Under the pieces are notes generated by a model. The model had not been told where the DNA came from, did not search any database, and worked only from the letters and a program-made list of their open reading frames with translations. A DNA stretch of 64,000 nucleotides from positions 8,754,737 to 8,818,736 of the forward strand of contig JASKMD010000003.1 in the NCBI GenBank assembly GCA_030144725.1. The letters are read 5' to 3'. This document shows positions 42,489 through 54,288 of this stretch, in pieces; within the stretch, counting starts at the first letter, position 1, and every line of letters starts with the position of its first letter. A program made the translations under genes and the position numbers. This DNA comes from Haematococcus lacustris. Its lineage: Eukaryota; Chlorophyta; Chlorophyceae; Chlamydomonadales; Haematococcaceae.

Positions 42489-43961
42489 ATGAGCGGAGCT
42501 AAGCCAGCAGCGGTGTCGGAGGTGTCATTTGGCGGTCAGTGTTTACAGTAGGCTTTAACGGCCCAATCAGACTTAGACTCAGACTTAACGTTGCCTTAAG
42601 CGCCAACGGTATCAACTTGATTCTAGTCTTGGGACTCCGGGTATAGTCTTATATTTAGCGCAGCACTGCCTGTCATTTGCAGTGGATGTGGAGCGCGGGC
42701 TACATCCAGCAACTGGGCGAGAGTATGCTCCTAACCGCCCTGCAATCAAGGGCAACCCAGGACCTTTTGGACTGCTTTGTTTTGGAATGACGACCTGTAT
42801 GCTAATGTTCGTGACCACGTCGTGGAGCCCTGCGGTGCGTGGTTTGTGCAAGCGCAATGCATGCGGCGCTTGCATATAGTACCCCTGCTAGGCACGTTTA
42901 CCTCGAAAACACGCACTGCAACCACCTCCGATGTCACAGCCTGAGCCTATGCACTTTCACAGGGCTTCATCCCTGTGGTCATGGGTTACGCCATGTTCTT
43001 TGGAGGTGCAGGCCAGCTCATTGCAGGCATACTAGAGGTGAGCAGGAGGGCAGGCAGCAGTGGTCTGCCCTGTTGTTTCATATCCTGTGAGGTGCACAGA
43101 CTACTGGCATGCACTGCTTGCCTACCCTATGAAGATGCTGAAGACTGTACTGCTAGGCAGGGGCATCCACAACTTCCCCTGAGCCTGGATCCACACTGCT
43201 CCTCGTTCACTGTTGGCATAGCACCCCTGCTACCCCGTGCTGGCCCTGCCTCAGAGGCTCACCTGGCCGCCTGCACCTGCCTCACTGCCTGTGCAGCTGA
43301 TCAAGGGCAACACCTTTGCCGGCACCGCCTTCTCCAGCTACGGCTGCTTCTGGATGGGCTGGTTCCTGTTCAACTTCTTTGCCGTGGACAAGATCACACC
43401 CAGCGTGACAGCTGTGGCCATGACTGGCGACACGCTGTGGTGCGGGCTGTGGGGCGTCCTCACCTTCCTGTTCTACATCGTCACGCTGCGCAAGAACGGC
43501 TGCCTGCAGGTCAGCGGCCAGGCAGTGGGCTGGGGTTTCAGCGCCTGGGATGCCTGGCAGTGGTCTACTGTAGAAGCTACCATGAGGCCTTGCCTGGCTG
43601 TGAGTGTACCTGCTGCCCAGTGGTGCTGTTTAGGAGGAGGGTGCAGCATGGGTGTCGCCAACAATGGGGCCACACCTCAGGCCAGTACCCCTATCTGCCT
43701 CTGCCTCCATATTCCCTCAGCCAACCCACCTCACCTTGCTCCTGCTTGTGCTGCTGGCTGTGCTCGCAGACCATCTTCCTGTCGCTGTGGATCACATTCT
43801 TCCTGTTAGCTGGGGGCAACTACAGTGACAAGTGCAAGGAGGCAGCGGGCTATGTGGGCTTCTTCTGCGGCTCCTCAGCCATCTACGCCGCCATTGCCAT
43901 GCTGTACCAAGACGAGCTGGGCTGGACCCTGCCCGGCATGCGCCCCACCAACTTCATCTGA
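42489..43961 (+). CDS. GPR1/FUN34/YaaH-family acetate transporter, diverged paralogue
   Basis: Exons 42489..42534, 42683..42834, 42963..43037, 43297..43509 and 43770..43961 give 225 residues. Exon lengths 46, 152, 75, 213 and 192 nt mirror the cassette copies, and all intron positions and phases are the same, although the introns share no obvious sequence. Signature NPGPFGLLCFG is present; the C-terminus GYVGFFCGSSAIYAA is identical, while exon 4 differs (SSYGCFWMGWFLFNFF) and the N-terminus is unlike (MSGAKPAAVSEVSFG). The start exon is inferred from phase and the GTCAGT donor, less certain than the rest. Probably an older duplicate with its own expression pattern. Confidence 0.88.
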
Positions 43962-45338
43962 GGCAGGGAGGGTCAAGGCTAGTAATGGTCTAACCATGCT
44001 GACATTCAGGATGCCATGCCATACATTAGAGCTTGTTGAACATGCCATCGTGACTGCCGCCCCTACCCTGGGAGCAGGGAACAGCTCAGGCACTGGGGCA
44101 GCACGGTCCCAACTGACATTGGGGTGCAGAATGCCCTACTCCCTCCCTGCTGGCAGTTTTGAGCACGGCAAGTGTGAGCACACGAAACACAGCCCTTGCT
44201 GGTCGAACAACTCATGCACCCATGGGGCATCAGGCCATGCTGGTGGGTTACTGGTGCATGCAATCAATAAGTGTGTGCATGTAGGTATCTTATCACACGC
44301 AAGCACGCCGGTGTGACACCTTGTGGTGGTATGCATGGAAGAAGACTTGTACAGCATATGCATATCATTAGAATTCATCAGGGGCGACAGCAGGGCACAT
44401 GTGGCTACAATCAGTGATAACAGTATGACAGAAATAATCAGTCAGCCAAGTATACTTCTTTTGCAGGATGCTGGTCTGGGAGGAACCAATGTAAAGCCTT
44501 GAACATCTGTGAGGAGCCCTCCACAGCTATAAAAGTTACAGTTGCGTCCCACCTTGGTGGCATCGAGCACACTCCAGGACACTTGGTAGATAAGTTGATA
44601 TGTTCGGCTGCCAAAAACCTGCTATCAAACCTCGCTGTCATGTCCGTGGCACTTAGGGCACTTGAGACTGTAAGTTCCACTCTCAACTACACAACTGTGC
44701 ATCCGATGTTGTGCCACAATCATAAGGACGACAACTTCGCTGCTGCACACGCTCTCGTACCACCACTCAATGTACATATGCGACCATGCTGCCTCGGCGT
44801 GGACAGGAACGTCACCATTATCCTCCCGTACAGCAACAGCCTCCTCGCTCTTCCGGACGGTTCGTTTTGCCGTCAGCAGATGACGCCATCACGGCTTCAT
44901 AATTTCTCCAGCCTCTTTGATAGTCGCTTACTCAGACAATCGCAGCTTCCTGCGGCTTCAGCTGCCCATTTCCCTACAGGAGCATGAATGACATGCAAGC
45001 ACATCTCAAGGAATGCTGAGATAGGATCACTAGGTGAATGCCATGGAGGCTAGTGTGGCTAGTGGAGTATTGCAGCAAGGTTCTTAGCACCCATCAGACA
45101 GCGTGCAGGCTCTTAACAGCCATTTCCAGCATTTCATGATGCCCTGCCAATGCAGATACATACAAGCTCTCTAAAGCTCAGGCGTTCCCAACTACCTGAA
45201 AACCACCCCCCTGTGATACGAAGCCCGTATCTCCGCAGCCACTCAAACAAAAATATATGTAAACAGTGCTTTGAACAGAGGAGAGTCATATCTACGAAAT
45301 GGCAGACGCAGCAACAACAATCTCGCTCTCAGCGGTGC
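43962..45338. other. Intergenic, nothing supported
   Basis: GFY 3' flank followed by 1 kb with open frames on both strands (for example 44499..44987 plus), none with codon or domain character. Confidence 0.4.
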
Positions 45339-46688
45339 TCAGTGCCTGTCCAAAGATAAGCATTTGAATTCATGCGATTTCGCCACATGCGAGGCGCGCC
45401 GCTCTAGCACGCTTCGCCACACTGTTGTGAGTGGCACCTGCAACGCGCAGCAGCAGTCGGAACATGTTTTGCTTTTGGCATGTGGACGCGACGACGGCAG
45501 TCGTGACGACTGGATACCACTATTAGCATTTGGAGCTGTTGCTGGCGCTAGTGCATTACCGGCTGCTCTACTACGCTTAAACAAGGTGCTAGGTGCAGTA
45601 CGTGGTGTTGTCTCACCTTGCTTTGCTGCCCTCGACTTGTTAGCTGCAGGTGCCCCACGCTTACGGGACGTGCTTGCCGCTGCCAGCTGTTGCTGCTGCT
45701 GAGGGGGTGCACCAGCAGGCTCAGCCAGCTCAGGGGTGGTGCCTGCAGGTGTCAGCTGCTGCTGAGGGGGCGCAGCTGCGGCAAGCTTCCCACGGATGTG
45801 GGTGCACACGTGGCTCAGTAGCTTGGGTACCCTCCAGCTCGTGTGTACCTCCTGCTTGTGAAACTGGAGGTATGACTGAAGCTGCTTTCCTGTCATCTTC
45901 ATTCGCCGCATGTAGGTGGACACGATGTGGAATTCACGCCCAACTGTGGATGTCTTGCCTGGCCGGTGAGGGTTGGGGAGGACGCACTGCTCAGAGACGA
46001 AGAACTGTCGGCACTTGGAGAGGGCACGGCGGCTGACACCGGTCTCTAGATGCAACCTGTCGGTGCTCAAGCAGTGGTGAGCATTGTAGGGTGCAGTCCG
46101 GGCTGCTGGCCTCCCCACAGGGCTCTCTTGAGTTGGAATGAAGATGCCAGTTGGTGAGGGTGCTGGGCTGGGCTGCTCCGCCATGCTGCCCATGGGCCGG
46201 CCATGGCTATTCAGCCTTCCGTAGCCAGCCTCTGCACACCGCCTCAACACCTCCACTGAGACGGGGTGTTGCTCCAAAACCAGCAGCTGCTGCCTCTGCT
46301 TGAAGGTGAGTGGGGAGCGGTGGGGGCGGTGTTTGTACCGGTAGATATGCACCTGACCCTGGAGGCGGTGTCGAGCAGCCCGTAGGGAGTGATTGGTAGC
46401 TGCCGCTCTGCATGCCACCTGCTGCAAAGCCGTGTGCTCACCCTGCAGGCTTTGGTGTGCTGCCTGCAGGTCGCCTAGGTCGCCCTGCAACCCATCCACT
46501 GTGCCCATAAGGGACTGCTCCACATCCCTCAACCGCTGCACCTCAGCCTGCAGATCACGGTTTGTCGCTTGTGCCGTACAAGTTGCAGCCTTGATGTTGT
46601 TAGGGCAATGCAGATAGCCAGCCCTTGGCGAGTTGTTTAGTGCATTGAGATGGGCACTATGCGCCTTGCTTAATCTCTTCTTCTTCAT
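45339..46688 (-). CDS. Uncharacterised coiled-coil protein, intact member of a repeated family
   Basis: A single 449-codon frame on the minus strand beginning MKKKRLSKAHSAHLNALN. Residues about 45 to 110 form a heptad-like coiled coil (QAEVQRLRDVEQSL); next comes a basic block (RPHRSPLTFKQRQQLL), VEVLRRCAEAGYGRL, the FIPTQE motif, then VSRRALSKCRQFFVSEQC, PNPHRPGK and a region rich in aromatic and basic residues (STYMRRMKMTGKQLQSYL). The last 150 residues are Ala/Gln/Pro-rich with basic patches. The pseudogene at 14499..15662 shares all blocks up to PHRPG, showing that the family is repeated in the genome, perhaps as part of a mobile element. No known domain was recognised; DNA binding is a guess from the basic clusters. 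Confidence 0.6.
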   Translation of the reverse strand: MKKKRLSKAHSAHLNALNNSPRAGYLHCPNNIKAATCTAQATNRDLQAEVQRLRDVEQSLMGTVDGLQGDLGDLQAAHQSLQGEHTALQQVACRAAATNHSLRAARHRLQGQVHIYRYKHRPHRSPLTFKQRQQLLVLEQHPVSVEVLRRCAEAGYGRLNSHGRPMGSMAEQPSPAPSPTGIFIPTQESPVGRPAARTAPYNAHHCLSTDRLHLETGVSRRALSKCRQFFVSEQCVLPNPHRPGKTSTVGREFHIVSTYMRRMKMTGKQLQSYLQFHKQEVHTSWRVPKLLSHVCTHIRGKLAAAAPPQQQLTPAGTTPELAEPAGAPPQQQQQLAAASTSRKRGAPAANKSRAAKQGETTPRTAPSTLFKRSRAAGNALAPATAPNANSGIQSSRLPSSRPHAKSKTCSDCCCALQVPLTTVWRSVLERRASHVAKSHEFKCLSLDRH

Positions 46689-47709
46689 GGTTAGGGACTG
46701 AGAGGGGTGGGGTGAGGGGCTGAGCCGGGCTACGGGCTTGGCTTGGGGTGATGGGAGGTGAAGGATAAGGAGATGGGTGAAGGAGAGGTAGAGGGGAGGC
46801 TGGGCTGCTGGGAGGAGGGGAGCTGGGCGGTGAAGACGAGGTTAAAAGATGGTGGGTTAAGCTTTGTTGGTGGTGGCCACGTGGCGGAGTGGTAAGCCAA
46901 GCTCGGTCGGCTCCTCATGCACCTGTAGCCATCAGCATGTGTACCTTGTAAGGGGTCAATCTTTTCACATACAGACCCAATGTTTGAGTTGCATAGTGCC
47001 ACGGACGCGTTATGGAGTATGCTATAAAAAATCTGTGTGAGATCAGGCTGTTTGTGCAATGGTTGAAAACATATAGCGGATAATAGCTGGAGGGGGTGAC
47101 TAGACCCCACTGTGCCGCCCACCATTACAGCGATACAGCGCTGCCACACACAGTTTCGAGTTTCTTCACATCCTCGCCAAGCGGCCTGCACTATCAGGAA
47201 GCTCGCGCTGCCATTTTTGCCGGACTTCGTTGGTGTGCGCCACCGACATGTCGTGCATCGCTAACGGATAGCCAAGGACGTAGCTTACCAGTGTAGCTAA
47301 CCACGGTCTGCGATTGGGACACATCCGGGGTCACATGTGGCTGCCCGCATCGAATGACTCCGATGGCAATTCCAGTCTTACATTAAACGCGCATTATCGC
47401 ATTGCACCAGACGCAGCAAACGTTACATAAAATGATGGAGTAGATGAGCTGCAGTTGCATGAAGATTACCAGCCCCATGTTGGGAACGCCTGACTAAAGC
47501 CTCTCAACTAGCTTCCCACCAGCTCTGGCTAGGCTAGGCTTAGTAAGGGGGTGGGCTGAAAAGTTGGGTCAATGCAGGATACCGTGCTTGCTATCTTTGC
47601 CAAAGCACAAGAGGACATGATTTTGGGCCTATGTCTGCACACTACCATGAACAAGACAAAGCAGCTATGCCTGACTGGGCAGGCATGGCATGGCAGCAAG
47701 TAGTCAGCC
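46689..47709. other. Intergenic with dispersed-repeat copy
   Basis: The first 170 bp are G-rich on the plus strand, like 15690..15835. A partial copy of the dispersed repeat (TTGCATGAAGATTACC and CCCCATGTTGGG) lies at 47455..47490. No gene recognised. Confidence 0.4.
47455..47490. repeat. Dispersed repeat end, copy 2 of 3
   Basis: Matches 16395..16430 and 61360..61400. Confidence 0.5.
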
Positions 47710-48782
47710 TTAGGGCATACTATGACAACGTCCCTGAGGCTGTGGGTGCCTACCCCTGTCCTGTTGCCTGACCCTTAGGGGACGACTTGACACTTTGGCA
47801 CGCAGACGTGCACTGATGCACGGAGTCAGCCAGCTCACCAGGCCATAGCTGTGCAGGTCCAGGGCGTCCAGCACCTCTCCCACCACATCCGCGGCCCAGG
47901 TGGCGTGTACTGCACGGCCGGCACCCACCCGGAAGCTGAGCTCAAAGTGGTCCTGAGCATGCAGCATACATCAAACCCGCAGCATGGGAGTCAGCACTGC
48001 CAAGTGCTGGCTGTCACAAGTTGACGTCACCAACCCAGGGGTGGGGTAGGGCACATTGGGTTGTGGGCAGTGCAGTGGCAGGGGGAGTGGATAGTGCATA
48101 ATGTCTTCATCAGTGTTGTCACAGGCAGGATGTCACACAACACAGCATGCATGGTGGCCACACGTGTGGCTCTCACAGTGGCTGGAGGCATGTCATGGCA
48201 CCTGACGCAAGGTCAGCTGCCCAGGCTGAGGTAGCAAGGGTCGCTAGGCTGTGATGTAGAGACAGCTGGCATACTGGCAGCAGGTTAGGTCCAGGTCAGG
48301 TCCAGAGTTAGGGTTGGTAGGCAGCTGGTCGCGGTGCAGCCATGAGGGTTGGCCTGCTCACAACAGGGTCAGCCCCATCACACCATACCCTAACCCTGGC
48401 ACTGGGTCAGGTCCAGGGCAGGTTGCATCAGGTCAGGGGTCCCTAATGCTCGGAAAGGACTGGGCGCCAGTGTAGTCAAGCTGGCGTGGTGCCAATGCGA
48501 TGCAATGTGTTGAGTCAGTCAGGAATGGGTGTGGTGAGGTGAGGTGAAGGGAGTAACGCCACTTCCTGGCACAATGGCTGGACGTCTAGGATTAACAGGG
48601 GTGATTGAAGGGGTGCAGGCAGAAGCCACAGGGAGACCATGGCAGCAGCAGGGGGTGGAGGTGGCAGCGTGGAGGCAGCAGGGCGGCGGTGGCAGCAGGG
48701 CCCCACCACGTCACCCACCACGTCAGCAGCAGTGCCTCTGCTGGTGGCCTCCATGCTTAGCGCATTGCTCTCCCACTGCATG

Positions 48783-48841
<59 letters not shown>

Positions 48842-50871
48842 CAGCAGCTGATGATGATGGCTATCACTGCTCCAGCTGTCAACTGTCAGGCTGCACGGCA
48901 GGCAGCCCATGTGCGCACGCACACTATTCAAAAGGCTGCCATGCTACGTAAGGTGGTGGCTGGCGGGTGGCTGGCCAGCAGCAGCCAGGTAGAGCAGGGC
49001 TCAGAGCTTCAAGCGCCTTGAGCTGTTGATGGATGCATGGCTGACAGCCCATTAGCAGGTGATTGCGTGAGGGGGCTGCTGGGAGGTGACTTTTGGTTGG
49101 GCAGGTGAAGGTGGGTGTCCAAGGTATCGGTGGAGTCTTGTTTGCTGGGGCTGCAAGGGGCAGGTTGCTATTGGTGGGAAGGGGCAGGGTAATGTGCTGG
49201 CCATGCCCACCTTGACCTTCACAGGGGCAGTGCCTGCTGAGGGGTTGATACCCTGGAGCAGCATGTCGCGCACGGTGCGGCGGATTGACTGCAGTGCCTG
49301 CATGGCCAGCATGGCGGTGCACAATGCGTGTTGGTTGAGTCGGGCCAAAACATGTTAGATCAGGTCCGATCGGGGGCTGGGCTGGGTCGTGGCGGAGGCA
49401 GATGAGCTGAACATGAGAAGCATGCAACATGGACACTCCATGCACACACACCCCTCCTACTTCTACTCCTGTCGTAGAGAATGGGTGCAGTCAAGAGGGG
49501 TGGGGCTGCAGTGAGCCACTGGTTGAGCGGTGAGGCAGGTGAGCATGCTGCATAGTGAGGGAGAATGCTGCTAGTCAGTGAGCATGGTGCATAGTCAGGG
49601 TGGGGAAGGGTGAAGGTAGTGACAGGTGGAGGTGATGAGGTGGGGTAGATCATGTTGTTCCTGTGGCTCCCTGGCTGGCCCCCTGCATCGTCAGCACACT
49701 GCAGGCACCTTGATGAAATCTTGCAGCTCGGCTTGGGTAAGGCTCACTGTCCAGCCATTGCCACCCACTACAGCCCCGAACAGTGGCGTAGCAGCCTCAG
49801 GGTCAGTGTCAGCACTGCGCGACACAAGTGGCGCATGCACCTGCCAAGTCGCTCCAGGGCAAGGCCAAGCAGCCATACCAAGCTGATGACCACAACGGTG
49901 CAAACCCACCATCATTGCCATGCACTGTGCAGAGATGGGGACTGGCAAGCACCAGACCCAGTGTGTACAACAACTACTACACCTACTGCGGCGGCGGCGG
50001 CAGTGGCAGCGGCTGGTGCTCAATATGGCACATGTTGGATAGCATGGCTGCATGTGCCTGTTCCATCAGGCATCAGGCGAGGGGGAGCCAGGAGCACGCA
50101 CTGACCTGACCCCCAGCACCCAGCCATGGCCCGACAGCAGGCTGTCCAGCTCGCTGCTGCTGCTCTGAGCCTGGGCGGCAGCACCAGCCCCTAGCCAGGG
50201 CAGCCGACATGGAGGCAGGGATTGATCAGGATCAGGGTGAGGGCAGGGGCGAGGCAATGCCAGAGCCAAGGCATGAGGCATGAGGGGCGGGATGCGGTGA
50301 GGTATGACCCCTACTCGTCATCATCTTTATATGCTTACACAGCATGCTGAAGTGTGTTGGGCTGATGTGGGGATGCTGATGTGAGGATGGGCACACCTTT
50401 CCTGCTCAAAGTCCCTGTGGGCCTCAAGAGCCATGCTTCTCAGTGCAGCACAGGACAGGGCAGTACCTGACCCCACCTTGCTTGGCTGACTTGTCCAGCA
50501 GCACACAGCCATTCTCATCACAAAAGAGCACCTGCAGACCATTCAGCATGCACAGCTTGCCCCAATTGTCAAGCCATCGGAACCCGCAGAGCACAGATGG
50601 CCAGTGTGTTATGCACAGTGGCTTGGCAGCGTGGACTATTAACGGCAACAGCTGGCCAATACTTGAGCATGACATGCAATGGTAGATTGAGTAGTAGACC
50701 TGGGCTCCCCGCCAACTTCCACCGCCTCTCACACACCTGCTCGTCCGCAAGCTCCACCTTTTGAGGCTTGGGCTCAGGGCTGCGGGTTTTCTGTTGTGGC
50801 GCCTTCAGCTTCTCAAGCACCGCATCGAGTTCGGCCCCTATCTGGGCAAAGTGCCGTGACAGGTTATCCGT
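47710..50871 (-). CDS. DUF1818-family (probable plastid) protein, 5' exon uncertain
   Basis: Minus-strand exons in matching phase: 50737..50871 (TDNLSRHFAQIGAELDAVLE), 50477..50531, 50111..50190 (ending GHGWVLG), 49709..49840 (PLFGAVVGGNGWTVSLTQAE), then less certain exons near 49210..49290 (LQSIRRTVRDMLLQG) and 48720..48780 (WESNALSMEATSRG), and 47710..47952 (FELSFRVGAGRAVHATW). The blocks G-x-GW, the GG-x-x-W-x-x-x-LT-x-AE core, an E-S-x-x-L-x-M-E strand and the final F-x-V-x-x-GR-x-x-x-x-W follow the order of DUF1818, a family of cyanobacteria and plastids of unknown function. A possible first exon near 51023 (MRAIPSSCSSTVW) would give a transit peptide, but the joining donor is unclear. 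Confidence 0.65.
48783..48840. repeat. (AGGC)n microsatellite
   Basis: About 14 perfect AGGC units in an intron of the DUF1818 gene; shorter runs occur at 29279..29291. Confidence 0.95.
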
Positions 50872-51235
50872 CTGCGAGGAATGAGTTCGAATGGGTCTTT
50901 GCTTTCGAAAGGTGGATGGGCAAGTCGTATTTGCAAGCTGCGCCTGCCTGGGCGCGGACCGCGACCATCCTTTTGTTCTTTTGCAGGCGTGTCCATACTG
51001 TAGAAGAGCAGCTGCTTGGGATGGCACGCATAGACACCGGCATCGCGCTCTTCTATCCGCGCTGGCGTTACGACTTCGGGTATGGGTAGGATTCGGGCTT
51101 TGATGTGCGCGGATTGAGACGGGTGATGTGCGCGGTAAGCAATAGAGTACAGCCCCCAAAATCATCCATCATACATCCATGCCACACTACCTGTGTTGTT
51201 GAGATTGTTAATTCCAGCTGGCCGCCAGAGAGCTG

Positions 51236-51795
51236 ATGGGGGGTGAGTTCACCTTGAGCCCAGACATGGTTCTAGGCACCAAGGCTTTGGAAGTCAAGTG
51301 GCTTGAGAGGTGGGGGAGGCGTTGGGCTGGGTTCGAGGGAGACCCTAGGCTGCCTGAGACGGTGCATCGGGAGAGATGCTCGTATGCTGCATGGTTCAAG
51401 CATGGGGACGGCATTGGCATCAATCACATGGCACCACACCAGCTGAACAGACAGCTCTCTACAGAGGTACGCACAAGCTTGACTAGGTTCAGGTTAGGCA
51501 ACAGCGGTTTGGGGGTGGAGAAGGCTCGGTTTGAGGGGGTGACTTTCATTGAACGCACATGCACAAGATGCAGAGAGGGGGTAATGGATGACGCCATGCA
51601 ATTTATCTTTGAGTGCACTGCCACGAGATCCCATCAGGGAGCAGCCGGAGTTTGCCATGTCTTTTCAGAACAATAATGAGAACTTGCATGACTTCATTTT
51701 GAGCCCATGTTCACCTTTGCTTGTGCACCTTGCTTTGAAGTGCGTTACTGAAAGTCCCGAACCCCTAGAGGGTGAGGGCGGCCAAGCAGCCTAAC
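51236..51795 (+). mobile_element. LINE (non-LTR retrotransposon) 3' remnant
   Basis: Plus-strand frame containing SLTRFRLGNSGLGVE, RTCTRCREG, DDAMQFIFEC, then after a frameshift near 51640 NNNENLHDFI and LALKCV. This order, a FRLGN block, a CxxC plus downstream FxC zinc-binding pair and a short amphipathic C-terminal helix, is the C-terminal end of algal L1/RandI-type reverse-transcriptase proteins. No RT domain is present, so it is a 5'-truncated dead copy. No poly(A) tail or target duplication was identified. Confidence 0.65.
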
Positions 51796-53523
51796 GGCTG
51801 ATGGCGTAAGCGGTGTAAGCCACCTTCACCACCATCTATCTATAGAAAGAAAACGAGCACCAGTCTTGTCGCATACGAGCTCTTGCCCAATCCTTGTCAT
51901 GCGGCAATTGCTACATTTGGAAAGCTACCTCCCTACATGCATCTGTGTCCTCCAGCATGTTGACACAGAAACAAACTAAGCACCTGATTGTAGCAGCACG
52001 AGGAAGAGAGCGGGATGCCATTCTCTACCATGTCTCTTACCATTGGCGAGCGGTGCCGTACACCCACAGCGGTGCCGTTACACCCACAGGAGTGGTGGCG
52101 GCAAGAGCTGTTGGGACCTCCTCCACTCAACCCCAGCCAGCCGCTGGCACTACTACCAGTAAAAGAAGCCGCCCCCTGCAACATCCCATGAACCCGAGGC
52201 TAGGGCCTGTAGCCTGAGGCTGGTCTGCATGCATGTCCATGCATGTCCATGTCATGTCCATGTCATGTCCATGTCCATGTCATGTCGTGTCATGTCATGT
52301 CTAGAGCAGTGTCATGTCATGTCTAGAGCAGTAGCGTTTGCAACCCAGCCAACTGTCTAGCTTCAGCTCCAGCAATGATGGTGATGGTGGTGAAGGTGGT
52401 GACGAGGAGACCCTGGTGTACAGGAGCCCCTACCTACCGACTAGTACCTACCTACCTACCCTACCTAAAGCCAGCCGCCAACACCACTGCCAACCTTAGA
52501 GTGGCCTGCCAAGCACTCTGATGAGCAGGGCCTGGCATGGCACTGCCACCGCCGCCGCCCTGGACAGCAGCAGCAGCAGCAGCAGCACCTCCCTCTTCCT
52601 TGCCCTAGACCCCGGTCCTGGTCCCAGCTAGCCCCAGTGTCTGCTCTGGACCTCCTCCTCCCCGTCCTCTGCCGCCTGCCAGGCCACAGCTGCCTGGGAC
52701 ACACCTCCTGCGCAACACGACAGGGCAGGGCAGGGCGACACACTTGTGGGGCTCGCGGCTGTAGGTGTGCACGTAGGAGGAGTGTAGGAGTGTAGGAGTG
52801 TAGGAGGAGTGTAGGAGTGCATGCAGGAATGCATGTAGGAGTCATGCGGATGGCACCCAGTGTCTCAGCAGCACGAGCAGGTCATGACATGGCATTCGCG
52901 ATGCAGTGGCATCAAAAGGTGGTGGCTTACAACGCTCAAGCCGTCAGTCATTAGCCTGCTTGGCCGATTGGATGCCTCCAGTGTTGCATGGACACATGAA
53001 TCTAAACCTAGCTCCAAACATGCCTCCACTTCACTCGGCATGGCACACATGGATCTGGCAGGTGGGTTGAATACCTGCAGCGTTGCTGCAACACAGAGAA
53101 CTAAAGCCTTTACCCATTCTAGCTTGCTTGATGCGGGTGGACAGGTGAATAGAGGGTGATAGAGAGAACCCAATAATGAACCCAAGGGTGGGGAAGATTG
53201 ACGAGACTTGATGGTAGGAAAAGATTGCTGCTAGGGTGGTCTGCCTAGCCAGAGGTGCCTAGCCTTGCAGCGCCTTCAACACACACAGCCAGGGGCACCA
53301 ACATCACCAGGGAGGCCAACATACACAGCCAGGGGTGATGATGCACGGCACGACAGTCCTAGGGATGGCCCCTGATGGCCCTGTCAAGGCAGCTCTGAGC
53401 TAGGCGGTCAGGCGCTGAGTAGAGGGGCACTGGGATGCAGCAGCATGGCCAGCAAAGGGCAAGGCGTGAGGCCGGGGGGGGTGGGGGGGGCAGGGGTGGT
53501 TGCGGGGTCAGGGTGCAGCCCTG
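51796..53523. other. Intergenic with simple repeats
   Basis: Holds a (CATGTC)n array at about 52218..52330 and GTGTAGGAG units at about 52770..52820. No supported gene; open frames overlap both strands. Confidence 0.45.
52218..52330. repeat. (CATGTC)n tandem array
   Basis: Imperfect CATGTC and CATGTCATGTC units, with a duplicated CTAGAGCAGTGTCATG segment at its right end. Confidence 0.85.
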
Positions 53524-54251
53524 TCAAGGCAGGCCTGTCAAGGCAGGCCTGTCAAGACCACCCAGCCACCCAGGCAGTTGCACAGCAGCAGGATGCTTGG
53601 GGATGACAACATGAGGCTGGGTGGGTGAGCACGAGGTTGATGCTGGCAGGTAGGGTAGGTCACGAGTACAGGGCTGTGCGGGAAGTGGCAAGCGTGGGAG
53701 AGGTCTGAGGGAAGAAGGCGTGGAGCAGGGCGCTGCATAGACGGGTGCACCCCTTGACGTACGATGATGCACCACGCCCACAGAGCAGGGCAGCAGGCAG
53801 TTCAATGCGTGCAGTTGTGATGTGTGGGGGCATGCCTCCTTGGACCCAGGCAGGGGGCCGGGACTAGGGGAAAGAGGGGATGCAGGGGCAGGTGCAGGGA
53901 CGGAGCCTGTGGCAGGGTCAGACAGAAGAATAGAGCAGTGGATGTAGGGCAGGGACTGCTGCAGGGGCAGGGGCAGGGGCAGGGGCAGCGGCAGGGTCAG
54001 CGGCAGGGGCAGCGGCAGGGTCAGGGTGCTTGGCTGACCTTGCCCCAATGAAGAGCGCACGCTGTGCGCCACCCTGGCCACCGCCTGCCGCACCAACTGT
54101 CCTGACCAGCCAGCGGGCTCCACCCCTGCCGCCACATGACCCAAAGGCGGCTGCTGTGGCCGTCCCCTGTCCCCCAGTAAGCCCCCTTGCTGCCCATGCA
54201 CAGCCTGCTGCTCCCCCTCCCCCTGCCAGTCCTGGTCTGGTACAGGCCAGC

Positions 54252-54288
<37 letters not shown>

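Noticed and set aside
44499..44987. 162-codon plus-strand frame after the GFY paralogue
   Set aside because: No domain, no paralogue and no splice context.
48783..48840. CRISPR-like or other spaced repeat array
   Set aside because: It is a plain AGGC microsatellite without spacers. No array with unique spacers exists in the window.
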